Positions 9,287 through 17,732 of a stretch of 64,000 bases of DNA are shown one piece after another. Both the position numbers and the translations under genes were made by a program. The notes under the pieces were generated by a model. It did no database searches and was not told where the DNA came from. It saw only the letters and a program-made list of their open reading frames with translations. Position 1 is the stretch's first letter, and every line of letters begins with the position of its first letter. Source of the DNA: Streptomyces sp. NBC_00557 (GTDB taxonomy: Bacteria > Actinomycetota > Actinomycetes > Streptomycetales > Streptomycetaceae); assembly GCF_036345995.1 (NCBI RefSeq), contig NZ_CP107796.1:5518001-5582000 (forward strand). Reading direction: 5' to 3'.

Positions 9287-9401
9287 GTGGTGTGTCCGGT
9301 GGGGCGAGGTGAGGGCGAGGGCCGAGTTCGCCCAGCCCGCCGAGTGGGTCGAATCCGCGGAGCCGACTCGTTGCGGCAGTCGACTGTTCATGCGCGGACT
9401 G

Positions 9402-9430
9402 TTGCAGCCATGACAATCCACTCCTACGGT
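9402..9430 (+). promoter_or_regulatory. Candidate vegetative promoter for the GH25 gene
   Basis: TTGCAG (9402-9407) and TACGGT (9425-9430) are spaced by 17 bp and lie about 40 bp before the GH25 start, matching a HrdB-type -35/-10 layout. It is a short pattern, so chance is possible. Confidence 0.45.
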
Positions 9431-9471
9431 TTACGCGCGTCAACCCTTCCCTTCCGAGGAGTTGATCCGTC

Positions 9472-10758
9472 ATGCCGTCCACCAGACTCCCGCGGTCAGC
9501 GGCGCCGGCCGGCGCGGCCGTCCTGCTGACCGCCTTACTGTCCCTGCTCCTCCTGCCCGCCACCGCCTCCGCCCGGCCCGCAGACCCCGCGGTACACGGC
9601 CACGACCGCGGCACCCCGGTGCGCATGACGCACCCCGAGGACGACTACGCCGGAGCCGGACTGCAACGCCTCGGCACCGCACCGAACGCCCTCGCCTCGG
9701 CCGCCGTCACCGGCACCGGACCGGCCGGACTCGACGTCAGCGGCCACCAGGGCACCGTCGACTGGGCGTCCGTGAAGGCCGCCGGAGCCGCCTTCGCCTA
9801 CGTCAAGGCCACCGAGGGCACCACCTACACCAGCCCCGACTTCTCCCAGCAGTACACCGGCGCCTACAACGCCGGACTGGTCCGCGGCGCCTACCACTTC
9901 GCCCTGCCGGGCAACTCCAGCGGTACGGCGCAGGCCGACTGGTTCGTCGGCCACGGCGGCGGCTGGAGCGCCGACGGCAGGACCCTGCCGCCCGCGCTGG
10001 ACATCGAGTACAACCCCTACGGGGCCACCTGCTACGGCCTGAGCCAGAGCGCGATGGTGTCCTGGATCCGGGACTTCAGCAACGAGGTGCACGCCCGCAC
10101 CGGCCGCTACCCCACGATCTACACCACCACCGACTGGTGGACCACCTGCACCGGCGGCAACAGCGGCTTCGGCGCGACCAACCCGCTGTGGATCGCACGC
10201 TACGCGAGCAGCCCCGGCACGCTGCCGGCCGGCTGGTCCGCCCAGACCATCTGGCAGTACGCCGACTCCGGCGTCTTCCCCGGCGACCAGGACACCTTCA
10301 ACGGCACCGCCGCCCAGCTCCAGTCCTTCGCCCGCAGCGGCTACACGCCCCCGCCGAACGCCGGCTGGCCCACCGTGCGGCAGGGCGCCACCGGTGAACG
10401 CGTCAGAACCGTGCAGTACCTGCTCAACGCGCACGGCGCCGCGCTCACCGTGGACGGCGCCTTCGGGGCGGCGACGGACAGTGCGGTGCGTTCCTTCCAG
10501 TCGGCGCACGGGCTGAGCGTCGACGGCGTCGTGGGACCGGACACCTGGCAGGCGCTGATCGTCACCGTGCGCCAGGGCTCCACCGGCCAGGCGGTGTCGG
10601 CGGTGCAGAGCCAGCTGAACGCGCACGGCGCCGCGCTCACCGTGGACGGCGCCTTCGGGGCGGCGACGGACAGTGCGGTGCGTTCCTTCCAGTCGGCGCA
10701 CGGGCTGAGCGTCGACGGCGTCGTCGGCCCGGACACCTGGCAGGCCCTCGTCGCCTGA
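9472..10758 (+). CDS. Secreted GH25 muramidase with two PG_binding_1 domains
   Basis: 428-residue cell-wall lytic enzyme cleaving the beta-1,4 MurNAc-GlcNAc bond. A Sec signal peptide occupies residues 1-34. The GH25 domain (about 85-285) begins GLDVSGHQG with Asp88 and contains the catalytic DIE triad region PPALDIEY (Asp177, Glu179). Two C-terminal PG_binding_1 repeats (about 302-365 and 366-428) anchor it to peptidoglycan. These share a perfect 107-bp DNA repeat, so one was copied recently or homogenised. The ribosome binding site GAGGAG precedes ATG 9472. A second peptidoglycan hydrolase with the same binding module follows 81 bp downstream. Confidence 0.93.
   Translation: MPSTRLPRSAAPAGAAVLLTALLSLLLLPATASARPADPAVHGHDRGTPVRMTHPEDDYAGAGLQRLGTAPNALASAAVTGTGPAGLDVSGHQGTVDWASVKAAGAAFAYVKATEGTTYTSPDFSQQYTGAYNAGLVRGAYHFALPGNSSGTAQADWFVGHGGGWSADGRTLPPALDIEYNPYGATCYGLSQSAMVSWIRDFSNEVHARTGRYPTIYTTTDWWTTCTGGNSGFGATNPLWIARYASSPGTLPAGWSAQTIWQYADSGVFPGDQDTFNGTAAQLQSFARSGYTPPPNAGWPTVRQGATGERVRTVQYLLNAHGAALTVDGAFGAATDSAVRSFQSAHGLSVDGVVGPDTWQALIVTVRQGSTGQAVSAVQSQLNAHGAALTVDGAFGAATDSAVRSFQSAHGLSVDGVVGPDTWQALVA
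10426..10532 (+). repeat. Perfect 107-bp direct repeat, unit 1 (PG-binding domain 1)
   Basis: Identical to 10618-10724 at an offset of 192 bp (64 codons). It covers most of the first PG_binding_1 domain of the GH25 enzyme. Confidence 0.9.
10618..10724 (+). repeat. Perfect 107-bp direct repeat, unit 2 (PG-binding domain 2)
   Basis: Identical to 10426-10532. The flanks of each unit diverge normally, which points to gene conversion or a recent duplication of one module. Confidence 0.9.
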
Positions 10759-10781
10759 CTGCTGCCCGCTCGCCCGTCCCG

Positions 10782-10827
10782 TTCGACAGAACTCTCCCAT
10801 TTCGGTTCGACAGAAGATTCGACAGAA
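10782..10827 (+). promoter_or_regulatory. Three TTCGACAGAA direct repeats before the M15 peptidase
   Basis: Exact 10-mers at 10782-10791, 10806-10815 and 10818-10827, with start-to-start spacing of 24 and 12 bp, immediately before the GAGGAG ribosome binding site. They could be operator sites or a small slippage product. Confidence 0.5.
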
Positions 10828-10839
10828 GAGGAGACACGC

Positions 10840-11616
10840 ATGAACGAGTCACAGCCGCACGACCGGATCATCGGACGGCGCACGCTGCTGCGCGGCGCGG
10901 CCGGCGTCACGGCCGCGTTCGGCGCCGCGGCGGTCACCCTCGGCACGGCCGGCCCCGCCTCCGCGTACGGCTGGTCCCGCACCCTCCAGCAGGGCGCCTC
11001 CGGCTCCGACGTGGTCGAACTGCAGATCCGGGTCGGCGGCTGGGCCGCGTCCGGGGCCAGCCAGACGTACATCGCCTGGGACGGCGACTTCGGTCCCGCC
11101 ACGGACGGCGCGGTCAGACGCTTCCAGTCCGCCTACGGCCTGAGCGCGGACGGCGTCGTGGGCCCGCAGACCCAGAGTGTGCTCAACAGCCTGGAGAGCA
11201 GCGACGGATCGACGGCGCACTTCGACTGGAGCGAGTTCACCTCGCACGACGGCTCCGGCTTCGGCGGCGGCAAGGTCGGCTCCGCCACGGTCAAGGAGAA
11301 CGTGCGCCGGCTGATGTACAAGCTGGAGGCGCTGCGCAGGAAGGCCGGCGACAGCGCGGTCACCATCAACTCCGGCTTCCGCAGCGTCTCGTACAACTCC
11401 TCGGTGGGCGGCGCCTCCAACAGCATGCACTGCTACGGCGTCGCCGCGGACGTCGTGGTCTCGGGACACACCACCTACCAGGTCTACAAGATCGCCGAGA
11501 CCTGCGGGTTCTCCGGTCTGGAGGCGTACTCCCACTCCTGGCAGCACTGCGACAGCCGCGTCCAGTACCCCTCGTACGGCTCCGGCTCCTGGTGGTGGGA
11601 GAGCGGCGTGGTGTGA
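10840..11616 (+). CDS. Tat-exported zinc D-Ala-D-Ala carboxypeptidase (M15A) with PG_binding_1 domain
   Basis: 258 residues, closely resembling the classic zinc DD-peptidase of Streptomyces, which trims D-alanine from peptidoglycan stem peptides. A twin-arginine signal (GRRTLLRG) ends at about Ala42. The PG_binding_1 domain covers about 45-118 and the M15A catalytic domain about 125-258. Zinc ligands appear as His197 and Asp204 in SMHCYGVAADVVV and His236 in SWQHCD. Tat export fits a protein folded around zinc before transport. It likely acts with the preceding GH25 enzyme on the wall. Confidence 0.92.
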   Translation: MNESQPHDRIIGRRTLLRGAAGVTAAFGAAAVTLGTAGPASAYGWSRTLQQGASGSDVVELQIRVGGWAASGASQTYIAWDGDFGPATDGAVRRFQSAYGLSADGVVGPQTQSVLNSLESSDGSTAHFDWSEFTSHDGSGFGGGKVGSATVKENVRRLMYKLEALRRKAGDSAVTINSGFRSVSYNSSVGGASNSMHCYGVAADVVVSGHTTYQVYKIAETCGFSGLEAYSHSWQHCDSRVQYPSYGSGSWWWESGVV

Positions 11617-11644
11617 CCGGCCGGGCAGTCGCGACGCCCTGACC

Positions 11645-11684
11645 CATGACAGCTGACAGATATTGAAATCTGTCAGCTGTCATG
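11645..11684. promoter_or_regulatory. Perfect 40-bp palindromic operator before the aldo/keto reductase
   Basis: Two exact 17-bp arms (11645-11661 and 11668-11684) around a 6-bp spacer, 13 bp before ATG 11698. Each arm holds two TGACAG steps, giving four tandem half-sites. The likely ligand is the TetR-family protein encoded two genes on; this is inference. It could also form a hairpin in the leader. Confidence 0.7.
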
Positions 11685-11697
11685 GCAGGGTGGTGCC

Positions 11698-12708
11698 ATG
11701 ACGATGCGAACCCGAACCCTCGGAACCACCGGCCCCCGGGTCTCCGCCCTGGGCCTCGGCTGCATGGGCATGTCCGCGCTCTACGGCGGCGCCGACCGCG
11801 CGGAGTCCGTCGCGACCATCCACGCCGCCCTCGAAGCGGGCGTGACCCTGCTGGACACCGGCGACTTCTACGCCATGGGGCACAACGAGATGCTGATCGG
11901 CGAGGCCCTGCGCACCGCCCCGGCCGCCCTGCGCGAACAGGCCATGACCAGCGTGAAGTTCGGCGCCCTGCGCGACCCGGAGGGCAACTGGAGCGGCTAC
12001 GACGGCCGCCCGGCCGCCGTGAAGAACTTCGCCGCCTACTCCCTGCAGCGCCTCGGCGTCGACCACATCGACGTCTACCGGATCGCCCGCCTCGACCCCG
12101 ACGTGCCGATCGAGGAGACCGTCGGCGCGATCGCCGAGCTGATCGAGAAGGGGTACGTCCGGCACGCCGGCCTGAGCGAGGTCGGCGCCGAGACCATCCG
12201 CCGGGCCGCCGCCACCGCCCCCATCGCCGACCTGCAGATCGAGTACTCGCTGATCAGCCGGGGCATCGAGCGGGAGATCCTGCCGGTCACCCGCGAGCTG
12301 GGCATCGGCATCACGGCGTACGGCGTGCTCTCCCGCGGCCTGATCTCCGGCCACTTCTCCCGCGACCGGCAGCTGGCCGCGAACGACTTCCGCGCCCACT
12401 CGCCCCGTTTCCAGGGCGAGAACCTCCAGCACAACCTGAACCTGGTCGAGGCCCTGCGCAAGATCGCCGAGCAGAAGGGCGTGAGCGTCGCGCAGATCGC
12501 CATCGCCTGGGTCCTCTCGCGCGGCGAGGACATCGTGCCGCTCGTCGGCGCCCGTACCCGGGAGCGGCTCGGCGAGTCCCTCGGCGCGCTGGACGTCACC
12601 CTGGACGCGGCCGACCTCACGGCGATCGAGGAGGCCGTGCCGGCGGACGCGGCGGCCGGCGACCGCTACCCCACCGCGCAGATGGCACACCTCGACAGCG
12701 AGCGCTGA
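11698..12708 (+). CDS. Aldo/keto reductase
   Basis: 336-residue TIM-barrel NADP-dependent oxidoreductase reducing aldehydes or ketones; substrate unknown. Visible features are the N-terminal LGLGCMGMSALYGG, active-site Asp and Tyr in TLLDTGDFYAMG, Lys in TSVKFG, and the nucleotide-binding C-terminal part IVPLVGARTRERL. The usual catalytic His of the tetrad is not evident: the matching stretch reads DVYRIARLDP. The start has GGCAGGGTGG upstream and sits directly behind the 40-bp palindrome. It forms a two-gene unit with the following TetR regulator. Confidence 0.92.
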   Translation: MTMRTRTLGTTGPRVSALGLGCMGMSALYGGADRAESVATIHAALEAGVTLLDTGDFYAMGHNEMLIGEALRTAPAALREQAMTSVKFGALRDPEGNWSGYDGRPAAVKNFAAYSLQRLGVDHIDVYRIARLDPDVPIEETVGAIAELIEKGYVRHAGLSEVGAETIRRAAATAPIADLQIEYSLISRGIEREILPVTRELGIGITAYGVLSRGLISGHFSRDRQLAANDFRAHSPRFQGENLQHNLNLVEALRKIAEQKGVSVAQIAIAWVLSRGEDIVPLVGARTRERLGESLGALDVTLDAADLTAIEEAVPADAAAGDRYPTAQMAHLDSER

Positions 12709-12734
12709 CCGCGGAGCCGGGTACGGTCTAGGGC

Positions 12735-13331
12735 ATGGCACCGCCCGCAGAGACCCTGACCGCCGAGCGCATCCTCGAAGCGACCGAGGAGGTGCTGCGC
12801 CGCCACGGCCCGGCCAAGGCCACCGTGGTGGACGTGGCCCGCGCGCTCGGCGTCAGCCACGGCAGCGTCTACCGGCACTTCCGCACCAAGGCCGCGCTGC
12901 GCGAGGCGGTCACCAAGCGCTGGCTGGACCGGACGGCGGAGAAACTCGCCGTCATCGCCGCCGGGGACGGCACCGCGGAGGAGAGACTGCGGGCCTGGCT
13001 CACCGCCCTGTTCGAGGCCAAGCGGCACAAGGCGGGCGACGATCCCGAACTCTTCGCCACCTACACGGTGCTGACCGACGAGAACGGCACGGTGGTCGGC
13101 GAGCACATCGCCGACCTGACCGGGCAGCTGACCCGGATCATCGCGGAAGGCGCCGGGTCGGGAGCCTTCCCGGTGCCCGACCCGGCCGCCGCGGCCCGAG
13201 CCGTCTTCCAGGCCACCGGCCGCTTCCACGACCCCTGTCACGCCCGGGAATGGACCGCTCCCGGCGTCGACGAGGACTTCACGGCCGTGGTGGACCTGCT
13301 GATACGGGGGCTGACGACACCCGCACGGTGA
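12735..13331 (+). CDS. TetR/AcrR family transcriptional regulator
   Basis: 198 residues. The N-terminal TetR helix-turn-helix (about 10-55) reads TVVDVARALGVSHGSVYRHFRTKAAL. The C-terminal ligand domain is variable, with a TetR_C-like pattern. It starts 26 bp after the aldo/keto reductase and probably autoregulates the pair through the palindrome at 11645-11684. The inducer is unknown. Confidence 0.92.
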   Translation: MAPPAETLTAERILEATEEVLRRHGPAKATVVDVARALGVSHGSVYRHFRTKAALREAVTKRWLDRTAEKLAVIAAGDGTAEERLRAWLTALFEAKRHKAGDDPELFATYTVLTDENGTVVGEHIADLTGQLTRIIAEGAGSGAFPVPDPAAAARAVFQATGRFHDPCHAREWTAPGVDEDFTAVVDLLIRGLTTPAR

Positions 13332-13349
13332 GCCTCGGGACCGTGGGGG

Positions 13350-13787
13350 TCAGCGCACCTTCACGGTGACCGTGGGCGAGTAGACCTTCCCGGCCATGGT
13401 CGCGCTCGCGACGCGCAGCTTCTGCGTGCCGGTCCGGGTGAGCTTGGCGGTGATCGCGTACGAACTGCCCGTCTTCACCTTGCCGGTGGCCCTCAGCGGC
13501 ACCCACTTGCCGTTCATCTCCTGCTGGACGATGAGCGGGGAGCCGACCTTCAGGCCCTTGGTGCGCCCGGCCAGCAGCACGGTGTGACCGTGTTTCACCG
13601 AGGCCGGTCTGGCGGTGGCGGTGATCGACGCCATCCCGGCGGACGGGCTGGACATCGTCCTGGTCGGCGTCGGACTGGGACTCGGGCTCGCGGCGAACGC
13701 GCCGGCCGTTCCGCCGGAGAGCAGCGCCACGGTGAGGGCACCGGCCCCGAGCGCCCGGGCGTGACTGTGGCGGAGTACCGAGGTCAT
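13350..13787 (-). CDS. Secreted protein of unknown function, predicted beta-sandwich
   Basis: 145 residues. A Sec signal peptide (MTSVLRHSHARALGAGALTV, cleavage near AFAA) is followed by a Pro/Ser/Thr linker (SPSPSPTPTRT) and an all-beta domain of about 95 residues with the pattern ITATARPASVKHGHTVLLAGRT, typical of bacterial Ig-like extracellular domains. No enzyme motif is seen. ATG 13787 follows AGGAGACAG; an upstream extension exists but lacks a ribosome binding site. It converges with the TetR gene. Confidence 0.75.
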   Translation of the reverse strand: MTSVLRHSHARALGAGALTVALLSGGTAGAFAASPSPSPTPTRTMSSPSAGMASITATARPASVKHGHTVLLAGRTKGLKVGSPLIVQQEMNGKWVPLRATGKVKTGSSYAITAKLTRTGTQKLRVASATMAGKVYSPTVTVKVR

Positions 13788-13858
13788 GTCTGTCTCCTGT
13801 CGCTCGTGGAAGGGACGTCTCAAGGCTGACCCCGGTCCGCCACACAGGCCACTCGAGT

Positions 13859-13875
13859 TGTCACGCACCGTGACA
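13859..13875. promoter_or_regulatory. Inverted repeat upstream of the secreted protein gene
   Basis: TGTCAC-N5-GTGACA, 72 bp upstream of ATG 13787. A plausible regulator site, but short. Confidence 0.35.
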
Positions 13876-13921
13876 CGTGCCGCCAACGGACCGTCCGACC
13901 TGCGCTCTTACCCTGTTTTTC

Positions 13922-14146
13922 TTACCTTGACGGCTGCCGGGCGGCCGCCGGGTCGACCGTCGCCTGATGTGCCTCGGCCAGATGCTCCTCCGCCTTCAGC
14001 CACGGCAGGAACTGGGCCCCTCTGCGCCAGCCGCACGTGTCGCATCTGATCGTGCGCTGCACCCCCGTGCGCTGCACCCGGACCACGTGCTCCCGGCCGT
14101 GCCGGTCCCAACGGCTCACCTTGCTCGTGGTGTTGCCCTGCGCCAT
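13922..14146 (-). CDS. Small conserved Streptomyces protein with possible zinc motif
   Basis: 74 residues beginning MAQGNTTSKVSRWDRHGREH. It contains CDTCGW and, 20 residues later, HLAEAH, so a C2H2-type metal site is possible. Function unknown. ATG 14146 has GGGAGG immediately upstream, which decides against longer versions of the frame. It lies between the secreted protein and an MFS exporter, all on the minus strand. Confidence 0.75.
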   Translation of the reverse strand: MAQGNTTSKVSRWDRHGREHVVRVQRTGVQRTIRCDTCGWRRGAQFLPWLKAEEHLAEAHQATVDPAAARQPSR

Positions 14147-14278
14147 GACGCCTCCCGCTCTCTCGGGTCCGCGAACCCCGGCCGGGACAGGAGTGTGCAG
14201 CACAACGAACATCAACAGGGGGAGCTTCACGCGGAGTTGTCCGAGCCGTGGCCGCAAGCCCGGCGGTCCGGCACCGGC

Positions 14279-15706
14279 TCAGCCGACCTCGCGCGGCAGC
14301 CGCAGGCTGAGCAGCCCGGTCAGCACCACCCCGGCCAACTGCACCAGCAGCGCCGTGACCAGCGCGTCCTGCATGCCGATGCGCGGCACCAGAGTGAGGA
14401 ACAGCGTGCCCAGCGTGGCCACGCCGAGCGCGAGCGCCGACTGCTGGGTGGTGACCATCACACCACTGCCGACTCCGGCCCGGGCGGGCGGCACCTCGGA
14501 CATCACGATCCGGAGGATGTTGGGCAGTTGGAGCGCCTGCCCGGCACCGGCCACGGCGGCGCCCGGCAGCAGCGACCCGAAGTCGAGGTGCGGCCAGTCC
14601 CGCCACGCCGCCAGCACGATCAGCAGCACGCCCACACCCTGCACCACCGAACCGGCGGTCACGACCCGGGTGCCGTAACGGCCGATCAGCCGCGGCCCGG
14701 CGAGGGAGACGAACAGGAACGCCACGGCCATCGGTGCGAGCGCCAGCCCGGCCGGCACCGGACCGAGCCCCGCGCCCTGCTGCAGCGCCAGCGCGATCAC
14801 GAACATGAACCCGCTGAAGCCGATGGAGAACGGCAGCATCAGCACCAGACCGCGCCGCAGCGAGGCCAGCGCCAGCAGACTCGGCGGCACCAGCGGGGTC
14901 CGGCCCGCCCGGTCGGCCCGCCGCTCCACGGCCCAGAACGCCCCCGCGGCGACCGGGAACGCGGCCAGCGACAGCCAGGTCCACAGCGGCCAGCCCGCGG
15001 CCCGGCCCTCGGTGAGCGGGGCGAGCAGCGTCAGCAGGGAGACCGCGAGCAGGACCGTGCCGGGCCCGTCGGCGGGCTCGGGATGCTGCGAGCGGGTCTC
15101 CGGCACCGCCCGCACGGCGAGGACCAGCCCCACCGCGACCACGGGCACGTTGACCAGGAACACCGACCGCCAGCCGGTCCCGGCGATGTCGGCGGCGACG
15201 AGCACCCCGCCGAGTATCTGCCCGGCGACCATGGACAGTCCGGCGGTCGCGCCGTACAGGCTCATGGCCCTGGCGCGGCGCGTGCCGCGGGTGGTGGCCT
15301 GGATGGTGGCGAGGACCTGCGGCAGCATCGCCGCGGCCGAGGCGCCCTGGGCGACCCGCGCCGCGACCAGGCTCCAGGCGCCGGGCGCCAGCCCGCAGGC
15401 CAGCGAGGTCAGGCCGAACGCGGCCATCCCGCCGAGGAACAGCCGGCGCCGTCCGAACAGGTCGCCGAGCCGCCCGCCGAGCACCAGCAGCACGGCGTAC
15501 GCGACCCCGTACCCGGCCACGACCAGCTCCAGCACGGCCTCGCCCGCGGCGAGATCGGCGCCGATGGCCGGCAGGGCCACGTTGACGATGAAGAAGTCGA
15601 CCAGCGGCAGCGCCGCCGCCAGCAGGACGGTGAACAGCCCGAGCCCGCCGAGTGCGGGTGGCGCGGCCGTCGTACGGACGGCCCGGGTGGTGACGGTTTC
15701 ACTCAT
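14279..15706 (-). CDS. MFS transporter, DHA2 (EmrB/QacA) family
   Basis: 475 residues with about 14 hydrophobic segments, a proton-driven drug or metabolite exporter. Family signs are the N-terminal LPLVDFFIVNVALPAI (motif D1) and LGGRLGDLFGRRRLFLGG (motif A). The start at 15706 gives a normal N-terminal tail before TM1; upstream codons lack a ribosome binding site. It is divergently transcribed from the XRE-type regulator, with an inverted repeat between them, suggesting that regulator controls it. Confidence 0.92.
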   Translation of the reverse strand: MSETVTTRAVRTTAAPPALGGLGLFTVLLAAALPLVDFFIVNVALPAIGADLAAGEAVLELVVAGYGVAYAVLLVLGGRLGDLFGRRRLFLGGMAAFGLTSLACGLAPGAWSLVAARVAQGASAAAMLPQVLATIQATTRGTRRARAMSLYGATAGLSMVAGQILGGVLVAADIAGTGWRSVFLVNVPVVAVGLVLAVRAVPETRSQHPEPADGPGTVLLAVSLLTLLAPLTEGRAAGWPLWTWLSLAAFPVAAGAFWAVERRADRAGRTPLVPPSLLALASLRRGLVLMLPFSIGFSGFMFVIALALQQGAGLGPVPAGLALAPMAVAFLFVSLAGPRLIGRYGTRVVTAGSVVQGVGVLLIVLAAWRDWPHLDFGSLLPGAAVAGAGQALQLPNILRIVMSEVPPARAGVGSGVMVTTQQSALALGVATLGTLFLTLVPRIGMQDALVTALLVQLAGVVLTGLLSLRLPREVG

Positions 15707-15736
15707 GCCCCCGATCCTGCGCCGCCGCCCAGGGGG

Positions 15737-15762
15737 GTACCAGAGTGTCCTCATCCTGGTAC
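15737..15762. promoter_or_regulatory. Inverted repeat in the MFS/XRE divergent promoter
   Basis: GTACCAG (15737-15743) and CTGGTAC (15756-15762) are exact inverted copies with a 12-bp spacer, midway between divergent start codons, hence a candidate operator for the adjacent regulator. Confidence 0.5.
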
Positions 15763-15807
15763 AAGAACTACCTGGCAACAGGATGACGGACAGGGCACCC
15801 TGGGACC

Positions 15808-16707
15808 ATGACGACCATGGCCACGGACCGGACCAGCCCCCCGCAGCCGGCGAGCCGGGGCTCGGAGATCCGGCGGCACGAACTGGCCGCGTTCCTGCGC
15901 AGCCGGCGTGAGCGCATCACCCCCGAGCAGGTGGGCCTGCCGCGCGGCGCCCGCCGCCGCACCCCCGGGCTGCGCCGGGAGGAGGTCGCCCAGCTCTCCG
16001 CGGTCGGCGTCACCTGGTACACCTGGCTCGAACAGGCCCGCGACATCCAGGTCTCCGTGCAGGTGCTGGACGCCCTCGCCCGCACCCTGATGCTGGACGC
16101 CAGCGAACGAGCCCACCTGTTCCAGCTCGCCGGCGCCACCGACCCGACGCCGGCGACGAGCTGCCCGAGCGTGACCCCGGCGCTGCGGCAGATGCTGCGC
16201 CGGCTGGAGCCGGTCCCGGCCCTCATCCAGAACAGCCGGTACGACATCGTCGCCTACAACCGCACGTACGCCCTGCTCCTGGGCGACCTGGACGCGATCC
16301 CGCCCGAGGACCACAACTGCATGCTCCTCATCTACACGAACAAGGAGTGGCAGGCCTCGGTCGTCCACCTCGAGGAGACCCAGCGCCTGATGGCCGCCAA
16401 GCTGCGCGCGTCCCTGGCCGGTCATCTCGGTGAGCCGGCCTGGAAGATGCTCCTGAAGCGGCTGGCGGCGGAGTCCCCCGACTTCCGCGAGCACTGGGAG
16501 CGTTACGAGGTCGTCGGCAGCCGCACCAGGACCAAGGAGTTCCTCAACGCGCACGTGGGCCGCCTCAAGCTGGAGCACACCGACCTGTGGCTCGGCCCGG
16601 AGCACGGCCCCCGCATGGTGACGTACACCCCGGCCGACGAGGAGACCCACGAGCGCCTGGAACGGCTGTACGACATCGCACTGGCCCGCACCACCGCCAG
16701 GGCCTAG
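15808..16707 (+). CDS. XRE-type helix-turn-helix regulator with MmyB-like ligand domain
   Basis: 299 residues. The N-terminal HTH (about 25-90) carries the usual ELAAFLRSRRERITPEQVGL and RRTPGLRREEVAQLSAVGVTWYTWLEQ. The C-terminal MmyB-like domain (about 110-285) has the PVPALIQNSRYDIVAYN pattern and may bind a small lipid-like ligand. An alternative ATG lies at 15817. The TAG stop (16705-16707) lies inside the CTAG target duplication of the adjacent insertion sequence, so the gene is left intact. Confidence 0.92.
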   Translation: MTTMATDRTSPPQPASRGSEIRRHELAAFLRSRRERITPEQVGLPRGARRRTPGLRREEVAQLSAVGVTWYTWLEQARDIQVSVQVLDALARTLMLDASERAHLFQLAGATDPTPATSCPSVTPALRQMLRRLEPVPALIQNSRYDIVAYNRTYALLLGDLDAIPPEDHNCMLLIYTNKEWQASVVHLEETQRLMAAKLRASLAGHLGEPAWKMLLKRLAAESPDFREHWERYEVVGSRTRTKEFLNAHVGRLKLEHTDLWLGPEHGPRMVTYTPADEETHERLERLYDIALARTTARA

Positions 16708-16725
16708 ACGAGTAAGTCCGAAGGG
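16708..16725. repeat. IS982-type terminal inverted repeat, left
   Basis: ACGAGTAAGTCCGAAGGG, an exact inverted copy of 17661-17678. Confidence 0.88.
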
Positions 16726-16729
16726 TTGG

Positions 16730-17623
16730 TCAGTGGTCGTAGGCGATCAGTGAGCGTGTGATGGCTCGGCCTGTGTTGCGGTTGTGCCAGATCGCGGTCG
16801 TCATGGCGAGGATCCGTTGTCCGACACGGGCGAGAACGCCGGCGGGGGTTCTCGCGCCGTGACGCTCGAGGTCGAGCTGGCCCTTGAGGGTGTCGTTCAC
16901 CGACTCGATGAGCTGACGGATGGGCTTGAGAAGGTGTTCGCCGGGCCGGGGGGTGATGTTGCGGTAGGTCGGCCGCAGCAGGGTCAGGCCGTGCTCGGCC
17001 ATGAAGGCGTCGAGGTGCCTGGATACGTAGCCCTTGTCGCCGACGATGGTCTGTCCGGGGTGGGTGGCCAGTAGGTCCTGGTCGCCGGTGAGCATGTCGG
17101 CCAGCACCTCGCGTTCGTCAACTTTGGGGTTGGCCAGGGCCCAGGCGATCGGGAGGCCGCCGGGGGTGCACACAAGGTGAAGACGCAGGCCCCAGAAGAA
17201 CCGGGAGTGCGAGGGGCAGTAGCCGTAGCCGGCCCAGCCGGCCAGGTCGGAGCGCTTCGCGGTGGGCCGTGAGCGGGCGCACTCCACGGGGGTGGAGTCC
17301 ACGATCCACACGTCGTCGTGCCAAAGGTCGCTGTCCCGGGCCAGGGTGCGGATGAACCTGCTGATCAGCGTGTTCGCGGCCCGCAGGCGTTTGTTGTACC
17401 CGGACTGCCCGGGCAGGTAGGGGAACTCGGCCGCCAGATGGACGCGGGCGAACCGCAGCCAGCGGGCTTCGGAGACGAACCCGAGCAGGGCCTGCATCAC
17501 CGCCAGCGTCAACAACTCGGCATCGCTCAGGCTCGGCGGGCGGCCCCATCGACGCGATCCTGCCAGAGAGTCATCGATCTTCACGTACAGTGCAGTCGCG
17601 AGGGTTTCGAGGTCTGTCGTCAC
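16730..17623 (-). CDS. IS982 family transposase
   Basis: 297-residue DDE transposase. The triad is assigned as Asp109 (WIVDSTPVEC), Asp196 (VGDKGY) and Glu240 (LIESVNDTLKG), with the RNase H-like spacing of IS982 members. The N-terminal LSDAELLTLAVMQALLG region is typical. GTG start at 17623. No frameshift or internal stop is seen. Codon use is GC-rich like the host, suggesting long residence in high-GC genomes. Confidence 0.93.
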   Translation of the reverse strand: MTTDLETLATALYVKIDDSLAGSRRWGRPPSLSDAELLTLAVMQALLGFVSEARWLRFARVHLAAEFPYLPGQSGYNKRLRAANTLISRFIRTLARDSDLWHDDVWIVDSTPVECARSRPTAKRSDLAGWAGYGYCPSHSRFFWGLRLHLVCTPGGLPIAWALANPKVDEREVLADMLTGDQDLLATHPGQTIVGDKGYVSRHLDAFMAEHGLTLLRPTYRNITPRPGEHLLKPIRQLIESVNDTLKGQLDLERHGARTPAGVLARVGQRILAMTTAIWHNRNTGRAITRSLIAYDH

Positions 17624-17660
17624 AAACGGACCAACGAGACCCTCGCTTCATGCACTCGGC

Positions 17661-17678
17661 CCCTTCGGACTTACTCGT
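17661..17678. repeat. IS982-type terminal inverted repeat, right
   Basis: Exact inverted partner of 16708-16725, followed by CTAG. Confidence 0.88.
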
Positions 17679-17732
17679 CTAGCCGGCCGCCTGCCCATAC
17701 CCGCCGCCGTTGCGGGCTAGGGCCCCGGGGCG

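Larger units (their letters stand above)
16704..17682 (-). mobile_element. IS982-family insertion sequence with CTAG flanks
   Basis: The element spans 16708-17678 (971 bp), bounded by perfect 18-bp terminal inverted repeats starting ACGAGTAAGTCC (16708-16725 and 17661-17678). It is flanked by CTAG on both sides (16704-16707 and 17679-17682), read as a 4-bp target duplication. Because CTAG is palindromic, the exact boundary is ambiguous by a few bases. One intact DDE transposase fills it, so it may still be active. Confidence 0.88.
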
